From positions 62,001-126,000 of the forward strand of contig NZ_QHHQ01000009.1 in the NCBI RefSeq assembly GCF_003258595.1: 64,000 nt of DNA. The letters run 5' to 3'. Under the pieces are notes generated by a model. The model did no database searches, was not told the DNA's origin, and worked only from the letters and a program-made list of their open reading frames with translations. The translations under genes and the position numbers were made by a program. Every line of letters begins with the position of its first letter. Positions within the stretch are counted from its first letter, which is position 1. Below are positions 18,240 through 27,330 of the stretch, piece after piece. This DNA is from Acuticoccus sediminis. GTDB taxonomy: Bacteria; Pseudomonadota; Alphaproteobacteria; Rhizobiales; Amorphaceae.

Positions 18240-19811
18240 TCAGTCGACCGACACGTTCCAGAAGCCGAGCACGGCGCCCTTCACGACGCCCGACACGTTC
18301 GAGCGCCAGGCGGACGGCATCTGGTACTGGCCGAGCATCACGAACGGGGCGTAGTCCATCATCTCGACCTGGAGCTCGTCCATGATCTCGGCGCGCTTCT
18401 CGGGATCGGGCTCCTTGCCCCAGGCGATGCGCAGCTCCTCGATCTTCTCGTTGCTGGGCCAGCCGAACCAGGCGGTCTCGCCGGCCGCGATGCCGAGGTG
18501 GGTCACGGGCGAGGCCGAGCCGACGCCGGTGCGGGTGTGGAAGATCGACCAGCCGCCGTTGGACGGCTCGTTCTTCGATGCCCGCCGCGAGGTGAGCGTC
18601 GCCCAGTCCATCGCCTGCAGCTCGACGTTGACGCCGAGCTCGCGGAGCTTGGCGGCGGTGATCAGCGCCGCCGGGCCGGACGGGTGGTCGGTCGGGTGCA
18701 TGACGACCACGGTCTCGCCGTCATAGGCCTTGTCCATCAGCTCCTTGGCCTTGGCCATGTCGCCCTTGACCATGATCTCGGCGTTGCCGGCGCTCGTCTC
18801 GCCCGGCGTGTTGCACATCATCAGCGAGGCGCAGGTCTGCCAGTACTTCGGGTTGCCGACCATGGCGGTCATGTACTCGGTCTGGTCGACCATGTACTGC
18901 AGCGCCTGGCGGGCCTCCTTCTTGTCGAACGGCGGGTAGAGGTGGTTCGGGCGCAGGATGATGATGAGCCCGAACGGGTCCTGCGTGTCGACGGCGACGT
19001 CGGGGTTGGCCTCCAGCACCGGAACGAGGTCGACCGGCGGCGCCTCCCAGTAGTCGACCTCGCCGTTCATCAGCGCGGCCATCGCCGTGCCGGGGTCCGG
19101 CAGGTAGAGCCACTCGACGCGGTCGACCTTGGCGACCTTGCCGCCGGCGGCGCCGCTCGGCGGCTCGTCACGCGGCACGTAGTCCTCGAACTTGTCGTAG
19201 ACGACGCGGTTGCCGGGGACCCACTCCGCCTCGTTGAACACGAACGGACCGGAGCCGATGTAGCTCTTCACCTGCTCGAACGGGTCGGTCTCGGCGACCG
19301 CCTTCGGCATGATGAACGGGCCGGTGAGCGAGGCCAGCGTGTCGAGCACAAGGCCGTAGGGCTCGGAGAGCTTCAGCTCGAAGGTGTCCTCGTCGACGGG
19401 GGACAGCGATTCGGTCACGCCCTGAAGGGCCCCGCCGCCGTTGTCGCGCGCCTCCCAGCGCACGATCGAGGCGACCGCGTCCTCGGCCGTCACCGGCGAG
19501 CCGTCGTGGAACTTCAGCCCGTCGCGCAGCGTGAAGGTGTAGGTGAGGCCGTCGTCGCTGACCGAGTAGTCGCCCACCATCTGCGGCTGCGGATTGAGGT
19601 CGACGTCGTAGCTGAACAGCGTGTCGTAGATCATGTAGGCGTGGTGCTGCGTGATCATCGCAGTGGTCCACACCGGGTCGAGGTTGCGCAGGTCGGCGTA
19701 GGGCACGACACGCAGAACCGACTGCGCCTGCGCCGCCGTGACCGACATCGTTGCGCCTGCCGCCAGCAGCATGGCGGCAAGGGTGGACCTTGCGAGTTGA
19801 GCTTTCAGCAT
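18240..19811 (-). CDS. Dipeptide/peptide ABC transporter substrate-binding protein, DppA-like
   Basis: A 523-residue SBP_bac_5 periplasmic protein with a clear signal peptide (LARSTLAAMLLAAGATM, cleavage near AQAQS). Family landmarks include YTFTLRDGLKFHDGSPVTAEDAV, YIGSGPFVF and RQALQYMVDQ. It determines specificity of the importer; the family covers dipeptides, opines, glutathione and metal chelates, so the ligand cannot be read from sequence alone. ATG 19811 is preceded by AGGACG. Its promoter region contains a near-perfect 20-base palindrome. Confidence 0.9.
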   Translation of the reverse strand: MLKAQLARSTLAAMLLAAGATMSVTAAQAQSVLRVVPYADLRNLDPVWTTAMITQHHAYMIYDTLFSYDVDLNPQPQMVGDYSVSDDGLTYTFTLRDGLKFHDGSPVTAEDAVASIVRWEARDNGGGALQGVTESLSPVDEDTFELKLSEPYGLVLDTLASLTGPFIMPKAVAETDPFEQVKSYIGSGPFVFNEAEWVPGNRVVYDKFEDYVPRDEPPSGAAGGKVAKVDRVEWLYLPDPGTAMAALMNGEVDYWEAPPVDLVPVLEANPDVAVDTQDPFGLIIILRPNHLYPPFDKKEARQALQYMVDQTEYMTAMVGNPKYWQTCASLMMCNTPGETSAGNAEIMVKGDMAKAKELMDKAYDGETVVVMHPTDHPSGPAALITAAKLRELGVNVELQAMDWATLTSRRASKNEPSNGGWSIFHTRTGVGSASPVTHLGIAAGETAWFGWPSNEKIEELRIAWGKEPDPEKRAEIMDELQVEMMDYAPFVMLGQYQMPSAWRSNVSGVVKGAVLGFWNVSVD

Positions 19812-20277
19812 AGACGTCGTCCTGTTCGTGGGCGTTCGAAGGGCCGTGCGGCAGGCGGGACCTGTCGGCACAAGGGCGGCGGTGCCTGATCGCTGCGTGG
19901 AGGCGCTGTCGGTTCGACCAACGCTGAATTTATCGCCACTGGATCAACCATATGGATGATCTTGCAGGCTCTGTGCCACCTGAACGCGCTTTGGACGAGT
20001 TGCATGCCATTTCAGCGTGCCGCCGTTCCGGTGTGCGGGCATCGCGGCGGGGCCGGCCGGCGCCGCTGGACGGGGCAGCGCGGGCGGTATGGCGAGGAGG
20101 GTGTCCGCCGGGCCGGGCGAGCGACGGCGGCGCGGTCGCTCGCGGCGCGCGTCCGTTCGGCGGCGCATTGGGCTGGCGGGGGCGGCCGGGCGGGCGCGCG
20201 GGCGGCGCCGCCCGTCATTCGCCGCGCGCGGCAGGCACGGCAGGCACGGCAGGCGCGGGCAGATGCGGGTGGGGGCG
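19812..20277. other. Intergenic region between fdsD and the dppA-like gene
   Basis: About 466 bases without a supported gene. The dppA-proximal part is unusually AT-rich and holds the palindrome at 19942-19961. The fdsD-proximal part is very GC-rich and includes a short tandem run (about 20230-20258) of a 9-base unit similar to GCAGGCACG, possibly part of the fds terminator. Confidence 0.5.
19942..19961 (-). promoter_or_regulatory. Candidate operator upstream of the dppA-like gene
   Basis: GATCAACCATATGGATGATC is palindromic at 18 of 20 positions and sits 131 bases before the dppA-like start in an AT-rich island. No regulator gene is adjacent, so the binding protein is unknown. Confidence 0.45.
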
Positions 20278-20481
20278 CTAGAGGCGCTCGGCGGCCTGGC
20301 GGACGAGCGTGTCGAGCCCCGCGCCGCCGTGGGCGACGTGGTCGAGGAGCTGCTCGCGCATCCTCGGGTCCCAGAAGTCGCGCAGATGGTGCGCGACGCG
20401 CTCGACCTGGTCGTCGCCCGGCTGGGTGCGGAAGAAGGTGGCGATCTGGTTCGCCATGCGGACCATCTTGTCAGGCGACAT
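20278..20481 (-). CDS. fdsD: NAD-dependent formate dehydrogenase delta subunit
   Basis: A 67-residue small subunit. The pattern MVRMANQIATFFRTQP, VAHHLRDFWDPRMREQL and a terminal leucine-rich helix is characteristic of FdsD, the small subunit of soluble molybdenum formate dehydrogenases. Family knowledge links it to enzyme stability or maturation. It overlaps fdhD by 11 bases and is the last gene of the fds operon. Confidence 0.88.
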   Translation of the reverse strand: MSPDKMVRMANQIATFFRTQPGDDQVERVAHHLRDFWDPRMREQLLDHVAHGGAGLDTLVRQAAERL

Positions 20482-21310
20482 CGGGGACTGCCGTGAGCTC
20501 GGGGACGGACGCGAGGATGCGTTCGGGGTGGCTGAAGACGTCGAAGGCGCCGTCGCGCGCGAATGCGGCGAGGGTGATGCCGGCGGCCTCGGCGCGGCGC
20601 AGGGCGAGCGCCGTCGGCGCGGACACGGCGATCAGCGCCGGGCAGCCCGCCATGGCGCACTTCTGGACCAGCTCGACCGAGACGCGGCTCGTCATCACGA
20701 AGGCGCCGGACGCGGCGTCGATCCCGGCCCGCGCCATCGCGCCGACGAGCTTGTCGAGGGCGTTGTGGCGGCCGACGTCCTCGCGCGCCAGGACGATGCC
20801 CCGCCCGGGCAGGAGGAAGCCGGCGGCATGGGCGGCGTGGGTCTCGTCGTGGAGCGGCTGGCAGGCCCGCAGCCGCTCCGTCGCGGCGGCGACGTCCTCG
20901 GCTCCGAGGAGGAGGGGCGAGCGCACCGCCGGCAGCTCGGCGAGCGCGGCGGCGATGCTGTCGATGCCGCACAGGCCGCAGCCGACCGGGCCGGCGAGCG
21001 TCCGCCGCCGCGCCATGAGCGCCGCGCTCCGGTCGCCGGCGAGCCACATGCGCGCCTCGACGCCCTCGCCGTGGGCGACCTCCTCGTAGTCGGCGATGTC
21101 GTCCGGGCTCGCGATGATGCCCTCGGTGAGGGAGAAGCCGGTCGCGAGATCACGGATCCGGTCGGGGCTCGCCATCATCACCGCGTGCGTGGTGCCGTCG
21201 TAGACGAGGGCGACGGGCGCTTCCTCCGGCAGGGTGCGCCAGACGGGGGCCTCGCCCTCCGCGCGCACGGCGCGGCCCGCCAGCGTGTGGACGAGGGGGT
21301 GCGCGGTCAT
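20471..21310 (-). CDS. fdhD: Formate dehydrogenase accessory sulfurtransferase FdhD
   Basis: A 279-residue FdhD/FdsC-type protein. The sulfur-transfer cysteines lie in VGCGLCGID (C111, C114). Other landmarks are ATGFSLTEGII and GREDVGRHNALDK-like LAREDVGRHNALDKL. It passes sulfur from a cysteine desulfurase to the molybdenum cofactor and chaperones insertion into FdsA. It begins one base after the fdsA stop, showing coupled translation. Confidence 0.92.
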   Translation of the reverse strand: MTAHPLVHTLAGRAVRAEGEAPVWRTLPEEAPVALVYDGTTHAVMMASPDRIRDLATGFSLTEGIIASPDDIADYEEVAHGEGVEARMWLAGDRSAALMARRRTLAGPVGCGLCGIDSIAAALAELPAVRSPLLLGAEDVAAATERLRACQPLHDETHAAHAAGFLLPGRGIVLAREDVGRHNALDKLVGAMARAGIDAASGAFVMTSRVSVELVQKCAMAGCPALIAVSAPTALALRRAEAAGITLAAFARDGAFDVFSHPERILASVPELTAVPDVA

Positions 21311-21311
21311 A

Positions 21312-24260
21312 TCATTCCGCCGGGGTCAGGATGCGGCGGGAGCGCTCGGCCTGGGCGGCGTAGTCCTCCTGCCAGTCGGTGGGTCCGTTGGAGAGGCCCA
21401 CCTGCACCGCCGTCACCTTGTACTCGGGGCAGTTGGTCGCCCAGTCCGAATAGTCGGTGGTGATGACGTTGGCCTGCGTGTTCGGGTGGTGGAACGTCGT
21501 GTAGACGACGCCGGGGCTGACGCGGTCGGTGATCCGCGCGCGCAGGGTCGTCTCGCCGGCGCGGGAGGCGAGCTTGACCCAGTCCCCGTCCTTGAGGCCG
21601 CGCACCTCGGCGTCGTGCGGGTGGATCTCCAGCCGGTCCTCGTCGTGCCACACGACATTGGCCGTCCGGCGGGTCTGCGCACCGACGTTGTACTGCGACA
21701 GGATCCGCCCCGTCGTGAGCAGGAGCGGGAAGCGCGGGCCCGTCCGCTCGTCGGTGGCCACGTACTCGGTGACGATGAAGCGGCCCCTGCCGCGCACGAA
21801 GCTGTCGACGTGCATCAGGGGTGTGCCCTCGGGCGCGGCGTCGTTGCAGGGCCACTGCACCGAGCCCTTCTCGTCCAGGAGATCATAGGTGACGCCGGCG
21901 AAGGAGGGGGTGGTCGCGGCGATCTCGGCCATGATTTCGGACGGGTGGGCGTAGTCCCAGCCGGCGCCCATGGCATTGGCAAGGAGCTGCGTCACCTCCC
22001 AGTCCGCGTAGCCGGCGCGCGGCTTCATCACCTCGCGGACGCGGTTGATGCGGCGCTCGGCATTGGTGAACGTGCCGTCCTTCTCCAGGAAGGTGGAGCC
22101 GGGGAGGAAGACGTGCGCGTAGTTGGCGGTCTCGTTGAGGAAGAGGTCGTGGACGATGACGCACTCCATCGCCGCGAGACCCGCCGCGACGTGCCTGGTG
22201 TCGGGGTCGGACTGGAGGATGTCCTCGCCCTGGCAGTAGAGGCCCTTGAAGGTCCCGTGGACCGCCGCGTCCAGCATGTTGGGGATGCGAAGGCCCGGCT
22301 CGGGGTCGAGGGTCACGCCCCACGCCTTCTCGAAGATCTCGCGCACGTCGGCGTTCTTGACGTGGCGGTAGCCGGGCAGCTCGTGCGGGAAGGAGCCCAT
22401 GTCGCACGAGCCCTGAACGTTGTTCTGGCCGCGCAGCGGGTTCACGCCGACGCCGGTGCGGCCGATGTTGCCGGTCAGCATCGCGAGGTTGGCGATGCCC
22501 ATGACCGTGGTCGAGCCCTGGCTGTGCTCGGTGACGCCGAGGCCGTAGTAGATCGCCCCGTTGCCGCCGGTCGCATAGAGCCGGGCGGCCGCGCGCAGGG
22601 CCTCGGCCGGGACGCCGGTGAGGAGGGCGTTCGCCTCCGGGCTGTGGCGCGGCTCGGAGACGAACTCGGCGTAGTGCAGGAACTCGTCCCAGTCGCACCG
22701 CTCGCGGATGAAGGCCTCGTCGTAGAGGCCCTCGGTGACGATGACGTGGGCCATCGCCGTGACCACGGCGACGTTGGTGCCGGGTCGCAGAGCGAGATGA
22801 TGCGCCGCCTCGACGTGGGCGGAGCGCACGAGGTCGATGCGGCGCGGGTCGATGACGATGAGCTTCGCCCCTGCCCGGAGGCGCTTCTTGAGGCGCGAGC
22901 CGAACACCGGATGCCCGTCCGTCGGGTTGGCGCCGATGACGACGACGACGTCGGCATGCTCGACCGAGTCGAAGTCCTGGGTGCCGGCGGAGGTGCCGAA
23001 GGTCTGGCCGAGGCCGTAGCCGGTCGGCGAGTGGCAGACGCGGGCGCAGGTGTCGGTGTTGTTGTTGCCGAAGACGGCGCGGGTGAGCTTCTGGACGAGG
23101 AAGGTCTCCTCGTTGGTGCAGCGGCTCGAGGTGATGACGCCGATGCTCTTCTGCCCGTAGCGCGCCTGGATGCCGCGCATGCGGTCCGCCGCGAAGGCGA
23201 TCGCCTCGTCCCAGGACACGACGCGCCAGGGCTCGTCGACGCTCTCGCGGATCATCGGGTCGAGGATGCGGTCGCCGTGGTGGGCGTAGCCGTAGGCGAA
23301 GCGCCCCTTCACGCACGAGTGGCCGCGGTTCGCCTTGCCGTTCCTGTCCGGCACCATTCGCACCAGCGTGTCGCCGGAGAGCTCGGCCTTGAAGGTGCAG
23401 CCGACGCCGCAGTAGGCGCAGGTGGTGGCGACGGAGCGGGTGGGGGTGCCGAACGCGGCGACCGACGTTTCCTGCAGGGTGGCGGTCGGGCAGGCGGCGA
23501 CGCATGCGCCGCAGCTCACGCAGTCGGACGAGAAGAAGTCGTCCGCCCCGGCGCCGGCCTTCACGCGGCTGTCGAAGCCGCGCCCCTCGATGGTGAGGGC
23601 GAAGGTGCCCTGGACCTCCTCGCACGCGCGCACGCAGCGGCTGCAGACGATGCACTTGGAGGGGTCGTAGGTGAAGTAGGGGTTGGACGTGTCCTTCGGC
23701 GCGTAGCGGGCGTTCGCCTCGCCGACGGGCATGCGCAGCCGCGCCTCGGCCTGGGAGCGGGCGCCGGTGGCGGAGGGGTCGAAGTGGTTGTCGCCGGGGG
23801 TGTAGCGCACGTCCCGGAGGCCGACGGCCCCGGCCATGTCCTGCAGCTCGCAGTCGCCGTTGGCCGAGCAGGTGAGGCAGTCGAGCGGGTGGTCGGAGAC
23901 GTAGAGCTCCATCACGCCCTTGCGGATCCTGCGGACCCGGTCGGACTGGGTGTGGACCACCATCCCCTCGGCGACCGGGGTGGTGCAGGAGGCGGGCGTG
24001 CCGCGCCGGCCCTCGATCTCGACCACGCACAGGCGGCAGGAGCCGAACGCGTCGAGGGTGTCGGTCGCGCACAGCCTGGGGATCTGGTTGTCCAGCTCGG
24101 CCGCAGCGCGCATCACCGAGGTGCCGGCGGGCACCGTGACGGCGAAACCGTCGATGGTGAGGGTGACGGGGGCGCCCTCGCGGGCCGGGGTCCCCATGTC
24201 GCGGTCGTCGCGGCCCGCGCCCGTGGCGGGGGTGGCGCCGTGCGTCGTGGACGCGCTCAT
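21312..24260 (-). CDS. fdsA: NAD-dependent formate dehydrogenase catalytic alpha subunit
   Basis: A 982-residue molybdopterin oxidoreductase. N-terminally it has a 2Fe-2S ferredoxin domain (about residues 32-110, GSCRLCVVEI), then a His/Cys cluster region, two 4Fe-4S sites (CIVCSRCVRACE and CVSCGACVAACP), and the Mo-bisMGD domain opened by CAYCGVGC. The Mo ligand is cysteine (C409 in ARVCHSPTG), not selenocysteine. It oxidises formate to CO2 and feeds electrons to FdsB/FdsG and NAD+. The ATG at 24260 overlaps the fdsB stop by 4 bases. Length and cluster content match FdsA/FdhF of soluble alphaproteobacterial enzymes. Confidence 0.95.
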   Translation of the reverse strand: MSASTTHGATPATGAGRDDRDMGTPAREGAPVTLTIDGFAVTVPAGTSVMRAAAELDNQIPRLCATDTLDAFGSCRLCVVEIEGRRGTPASCTTPVAEGMVVHTQSDRVRRIRKGVMELYVSDHPLDCLTCSANGDCELQDMAGAVGLRDVRYTPGDNHFDPSATGARSQAEARLRMPVGEANARYAPKDTSNPYFTYDPSKCIVCSRCVRACEEVQGTFALTIEGRGFDSRVKAGAGADDFFSSDCVSCGACVAACPTATLQETSVAAFGTPTRSVATTCAYCGVGCTFKAELSGDTLVRMVPDRNGKANRGHSCVKGRFAYGYAHHGDRILDPMIRESVDEPWRVVSWDEAIAFAADRMRGIQARYGQKSIGVITSSRCTNEETFLVQKLTRAVFGNNNTDTCARVCHSPTGYGLGQTFGTSAGTQDFDSVEHADVVVVIGANPTDGHPVFGSRLKKRLRAGAKLIVIDPRRIDLVRSAHVEAAHHLALRPGTNVAVVTAMAHVIVTEGLYDEAFIRERCDWDEFLHYAEFVSEPRHSPEANALLTGVPAEALRAAARLYATGGNGAIYYGLGVTEHSQGSTTVMGIANLAMLTGNIGRTGVGVNPLRGQNNVQGSCDMGSFPHELPGYRHVKNADVREIFEKAWGVTLDPEPGLRIPNMLDAAVHGTFKGLYCQGEDILQSDPDTRHVAAGLAAMECVIVHDLFLNETANYAHVFLPGSTFLEKDGTFTNAERRINRVREVMKPRAGYADWEVTQLLANAMGAGWDYAHPSEIMAEIAATTPSFAGVTYDLLDEKGSVQWPCNDAAPEGTPLMHVDSFVRGRGRFIVTEYVATDERTGPRFPLLLTTGRILSQYNVGAQTRRTANVVWHDEDRLEIHPHDAEVRGLKDGDWVKLASRAGETTLRARITDRVSPGVVYTTFHHPNTQANVITTDYSDWATNCPEYKVTAVQVGLSNGPTDWQEDYAAQAERSRRILTPAE

Positions 24261-25774
24261 TCGGCGGCCTCCTTCATCGTCGCGAAGTCTGCGGGGAAGT
24301 GGGTGAGCGCGGACATGACGGGGTAGGGCGTGAAGCCGCCCAGCGCGCAGAGGGAGCCGTCCTTCATGGTCTCGCAGAGGTCGGTGAGGAGGGCGGCCGC
24401 GCGGGGGTCACCGGCGGCGATGCGGTCGATGGTCTCGACCCCGCGCACGGCACCGATGCGGCAGGGGGTGCACTTGCCGCAGCTCTCGACGGCGCAGAAC
24501 TCCATCGCGAAGCGGGCGAGCTTCAGCATGTCGGCGGTGTCGTCGAAGACGACGAGGCCGGCGTGGCCGATGAGGCCGCCCGCGGCGTCGAAGTCCTCGT
24601 AGCCGAGGGGCGTGTCGAACCGGTCGCGGGGCATGTAGGCGCCGAGCGGGCCGCCGACCTGCACGGCCTTGACCGGACGGCCGCTCGCGGTGCCGCCGGC
24701 GATCTCCTCCACCGCCTCGCCCAGCGTCATGCCGAACGCCGTCTCGAAGAGGCCGCCGCGCTTCACGTTGCCGGCGATCTGGAGGGTGACGGTCCCGCGC
24801 GAGCGGCCGAGCCCGAACGCCTCGTAGTGCGCGGCGCCCTTCTCGAAGATCACCGGCACGGTGGCGAGGGAGATGACGTTGTTGACGACGGTCGGGCAGC
24901 CGAGGAAGCCCTCGAGCGCCGGGAGCGGCGGCTTGGCGCGCACGGTGCCGCGCTTGCCCTCCAGCGAGTTGAGGAGCGAGGTCTCCTCGCCGCAGACGTA
25001 GGCGCCGGCGCCGACGCGGACCTCCATGTCGAAGGCGCGGCCGGAACCCACGACGTCGGGACCGAGGACGCCGCGGCGGCGGGCGACGGCGACGGCCTCG
25101 CGCATCACCGCGATGGCGACCGGATACTCGGAGCGGATATAGACGTAGCCGCGGGTGGCGCCGACGCCGAGGCCGGCGATCGCCATGCCCTCGATGAGGC
25201 TGAAGGGGTCGCCCTCCATCAGCATGCGGTCGGCGAATGTGCCGCTGTCGCCCTCGTCGGCGTTGCAGACGATGTACTTCCGGTCCGCCGCCGCCTGCTG
25301 GACGGTCTTCCACTTGATACCGGTCGGGAAGCCGGCGCCGCCGCGGCCGCGCAGGCCGGAGGCGGTCACCTCGGCGACGATCTCCGGCCCGCTCATCGCG
25401 GCGGCGCGGCGGAGGCCGGCGAGGCCGCCGTGCGCGGCGTAGTCGTCGAGGTCGGTCGGGTCGACGAGGCCGCAGCGCTGGAAGGTGAGGCGCGTCTGGC
25501 GCGCGAAGAAGGGAATGTCCTCGACCCGGCCATGGCCTTTCAGCGTACCGTCGAGCAGGGCCGGGACGTCGGCGGCGGTGACGGGGCCGTAGGCGGCCCG
25601 GCCGTCGCCGCGATCCACCTCGACGAGGGGCTCCAGCCAGACCATGCCGCGCGAGCCGTTGCGCACGATGGTGACGTCGATGCCGCGCCGGTCCGCCTCG
25701 GCGCGGATGGCGGCCGCGACCGCGTCGGCGCCGAGGGCCCTGGCGGCGCTGTCGAGCGGGACGTAGACCTTCAC
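24257..25774 (-). CDS. fdsB: NAD-dependent formate dehydrogenase beta subunit (NADH/FMN, 4Fe-4S)
   Basis: A 505-residue NuoF-like diaphorase subunit. Residues about 1-100 are a thioredoxin-like region without cluster cysteines; then come the FMN/NADH site (RGRGGAGFPTGIKW, CNADEGDSGTFADR, GAGAYVCGEETSLLNSLEG) and a C-terminal 4Fe-4S site SCGKCTPCRIG. It transfers electrons from FdsA to NAD+. The GTG start at 25774 overlaps the fdsG stop and gives the normal family length; an extended open frame upstream is discounted because it lies inside fdsG. Confidence 0.94.
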   Translation of the reverse strand: MKVYVPLDSAARALGADAVAAAIRAEADRRGIDVTIVRNGSRGMVWLEPLVEVDRGDGRAAYGPVTAADVPALLDGTLKGHGRVEDIPFFARQTRLTFQRCGLVDPTDLDDYAAHGGLAGLRRAAAMSGPEIVAEVTASGLRGRGGAGFPTGIKWKTVQQAAADRKYIVCNADEGDSGTFADRMLMEGDPFSLIEGMAIAGLGVGATRGYVYIRSEYPVAIAVMREAVAVARRRGVLGPDVVGSGRAFDMEVRVGAGAYVCGEETSLLNSLEGKRGTVRAKPPLPALEGFLGCPTVVNNVISLATVPVIFEKGAAHYEAFGLGRSRGTVTLQIAGNVKRGGLFETAFGMTLGEAVEEIAGGTASGRPVKAVQVGGPLGAYMPRDRFDTPLGYEDFDAAGGLIGHAGLVVFDDTADMLKLARFAMEFCAVESCGKCTPCRIGAVRGVETIDRIAAGDPRAAALLTDLCETMKDGSLCALGGFTPYPVMSALTHFPADFATMKEAAE

Positions 25775-26232
25775 GCGGCGGCCTCCGCGAGGACCCGCTC
25801 GGCGTCCGCCCGGCCGATGAGCGTGTCGTCGACCATCGCGGCGGGACCGCAGGCGCACAGGCCCAGGCAGTAGACCGGCTCGATCGTCACCGCGCCGTCG
25901 GCGGTGGTGCCGTGCCAGTCGATGCCGAGGCGGGCGAGGACCCGCTCCGACAGCGCCTCGCTGCCCACCGCCTGGCACGCCTCCGCGCGGCACAGCTTGA
26001 TGACGCGCCGTCCGGCGGGCGCCTCGCGGAAGTCGTGGTAGAAGCTGACGACGCCGTGCACCTCCGCCTTGCCGAGGTTCAGCGCCTCGGCGATCGCCGG
26101 GACGGCCTCGGCCGGGATGCGGCCGAACGCCTCCTGGATGGCATGGAGGATCGGGAGCATCGGCCCTTCGAGGTGCCGGTGTTCGGCGACGATGGCGCGG
26201 ATGGTGTCGAGGGTCGGGGAGGCGACAGGCAT
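25771..26232 (-). CDS. fdsG: NAD-dependent formate dehydrogenase gamma subunit (2Fe-2S)
   Basis: A 153-residue NuoE-like subunit with the four 2Fe-2S ligands in LCRAEACQAVG and VYCLGLCACGPA. It works with FdsB as the diaphorase module. It is the first gene of fdsGBA-fdhD-fdsD; the 108-base gap upstream carries a perfect inverted repeat that fits a LysR-type site. Confidence 0.93.
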   Translation of the reverse strand: MPVASPTLDTIRAIVAEHRHLEGPMLPILHAIQEAFGRIPAEAVPAIAEALNLGKAEVHGVVSFYHDFREAPAGRRVIKLCRAEACQAVGSEALSERVLARLGIDWHGTTADGAVTIEPVYCLGLCACGPAAMVDDTLIGRADAERVLAEAAA

Positions 26233-26321
26233 TCTATGCCTTTGTTGTGCATGGCTGGGTTGCGAACCTAGAGTTCGACCATGTCGCCGGCCTTTCCTTG
26301 AATCAATATAGAGATGCCGTT

Positions 26322-26346
26322 GCTTGATAGAACTTTTCTATCAAGC
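26322..26346 (-). promoter_or_regulatory. Inverted repeat, candidate LysR-type operator before fdsG
   Basis: Perfect 11-base arms GCTTGATAGAA and TTCTATCAAGC flank 3 bases. The inner ATAG-N7-CTAT satisfies the T-N11-A rule for LysR regulators. It lies about 90 bases upstream of fdsG and overlaps the lysR stop codon. AT-rich arms and no T-run make it more like an operator than a terminator, though either is possible. Confidence 0.5.
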
Positions 26347-27225
26347 GTTCGCCAACCGCCGCGCTTCCGACAGCAGGGTCGCGAGCATCGGCGTGTGCGG
26401 CTCGCGGTACGGGGCTACGAGGCCGACGCGGTGCCGCGCGACCTGGCCGGAGAGCGGTACCGCGCTGAGCGGCTTGCCCTCGGCGAGGAAGAGGGCGATG
26501 TCCGTCGGCAGGATCGTGTGCCAGGCGCCGGAGAGGACGCTCTGGATGAGCACGACGGTCGAGTTCGATTCGATCACCGCGGTCGGGGTGACGTTCGCGG
26601 CGGCGAAGTTCTCGTTGACGATGCGCCGGTTCTGCATGTCGGGCGTGAGGAGGCAGAGCCGGGTGTCGGCCAGCTCCGCCCACGGGATCGAGGCGCGTTC
26701 GGCGAGCGGCGAGCCGGCGGCGCAGACCAGCACGAAGTCCTCCTCGTAGAGCGGCTCGGTGCTGACGCGCCCCATCGGCTCGTGGTCGAGGTAGGAAATG
26801 CCGGCGTCGATCTCGAGGTTGTCGAGCATCGACAGGATCTGCGTCGAGGGGCGCGACAGGACGGTGAAGCGCACGTTCGGGTGGTCCTGGGCGAAGCGGG
26901 CGGCGAGGGTGGCGGCCCAGGTGAGCGCCGTCGGAATCACGCCGAGGCGGAGCTGGCCGGAGAGGCCGTGGCGGGCGAAGCGCATCTCGTCCCGGAGCTG
27001 GCGCGCGTCGCCGACGATGCGCCGGGCCCAGACCAGCGCACGCTGGCCCTCCGGGGTCAGCCCGCCGAAGCGCGAGCCGCGGAAGATGAGCTGGACGCCG
27101 AGCTGCTCCTCGAGCTGCTTGATGCCGGCCGAGAGCGTCGGCTGGGTGATGCCGAGCGACTCGGCCGCGCGGCCGAAGTGCCCCTCGTTGGCGACCATGA
27201 TGAACATTTCGAGCTTGTTGAGCAC
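26341..27225 (-). CDS. LysR-family regulator, probable activator of fds genes
   Basis: A 294-residue LTTR with an N-terminal winged helix (about residues 3-62, FGRAAESLGITQPTLSAGIKQLEEQLG) and a LysR substrate-binding domain (about 90-290). It lies immediately upstream of, and codirectional with, fdsG, the usual place of an FdsR-like regulator that responds to formate. The inverted repeat between the two genes supports control of the operon. FdsR identity is inferred from position. Confidence 0.8.
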   Translation of the reverse strand: MLNKLEMFIMVANEGHFGRAAESLGITQPTLSAGIKQLEEQLGVQLIFRGSRFGGLTPEGQRALVWARRIVGDARQLRDEMRFARHGLSGQLRLGVIPTALTWAATLAARFAQDHPNVRFTVLSRPSTQILSMLDNLEIDAGISYLDHEPMGRVSTEPLYEEDFVLVCAAGSPLAERASIPWAELADTRLCLLTPDMQNRRIVNENFAAANVTPTAVIESNSTVVLIQSVLSGAWHTILPTDIALFLAEGKPLSAVPLSGQVARHRVGLVAPYREPHTPMLATLLSEARRLANA

Positions 27226-27330
27226 GGGCCGCCTTCCGTCGGGGTCACGGCCCGGAGCCTAGCGCGAACGCTCCGTGGGCGGCGAGACCGCCGGTCTGAT
27301 TGTCGCCTCCGGCGCGTTCCGGGCGGTGCC

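Noticed and set aside
20230-20258. Tandem 9-base units as a CRISPR or regulatory repeat array
   Set aside because: Only about three short imperfect copies without spacers; more likely simple GC-rich repetition near an operon end.
21234-24326. Long plus-strand open frame opposite fdsA
   Set aside because: Shadow of the fdsA coding strand: composition is biased and no domain is recognisable, whereas fdsA has all cluster and Mo-site motifs.
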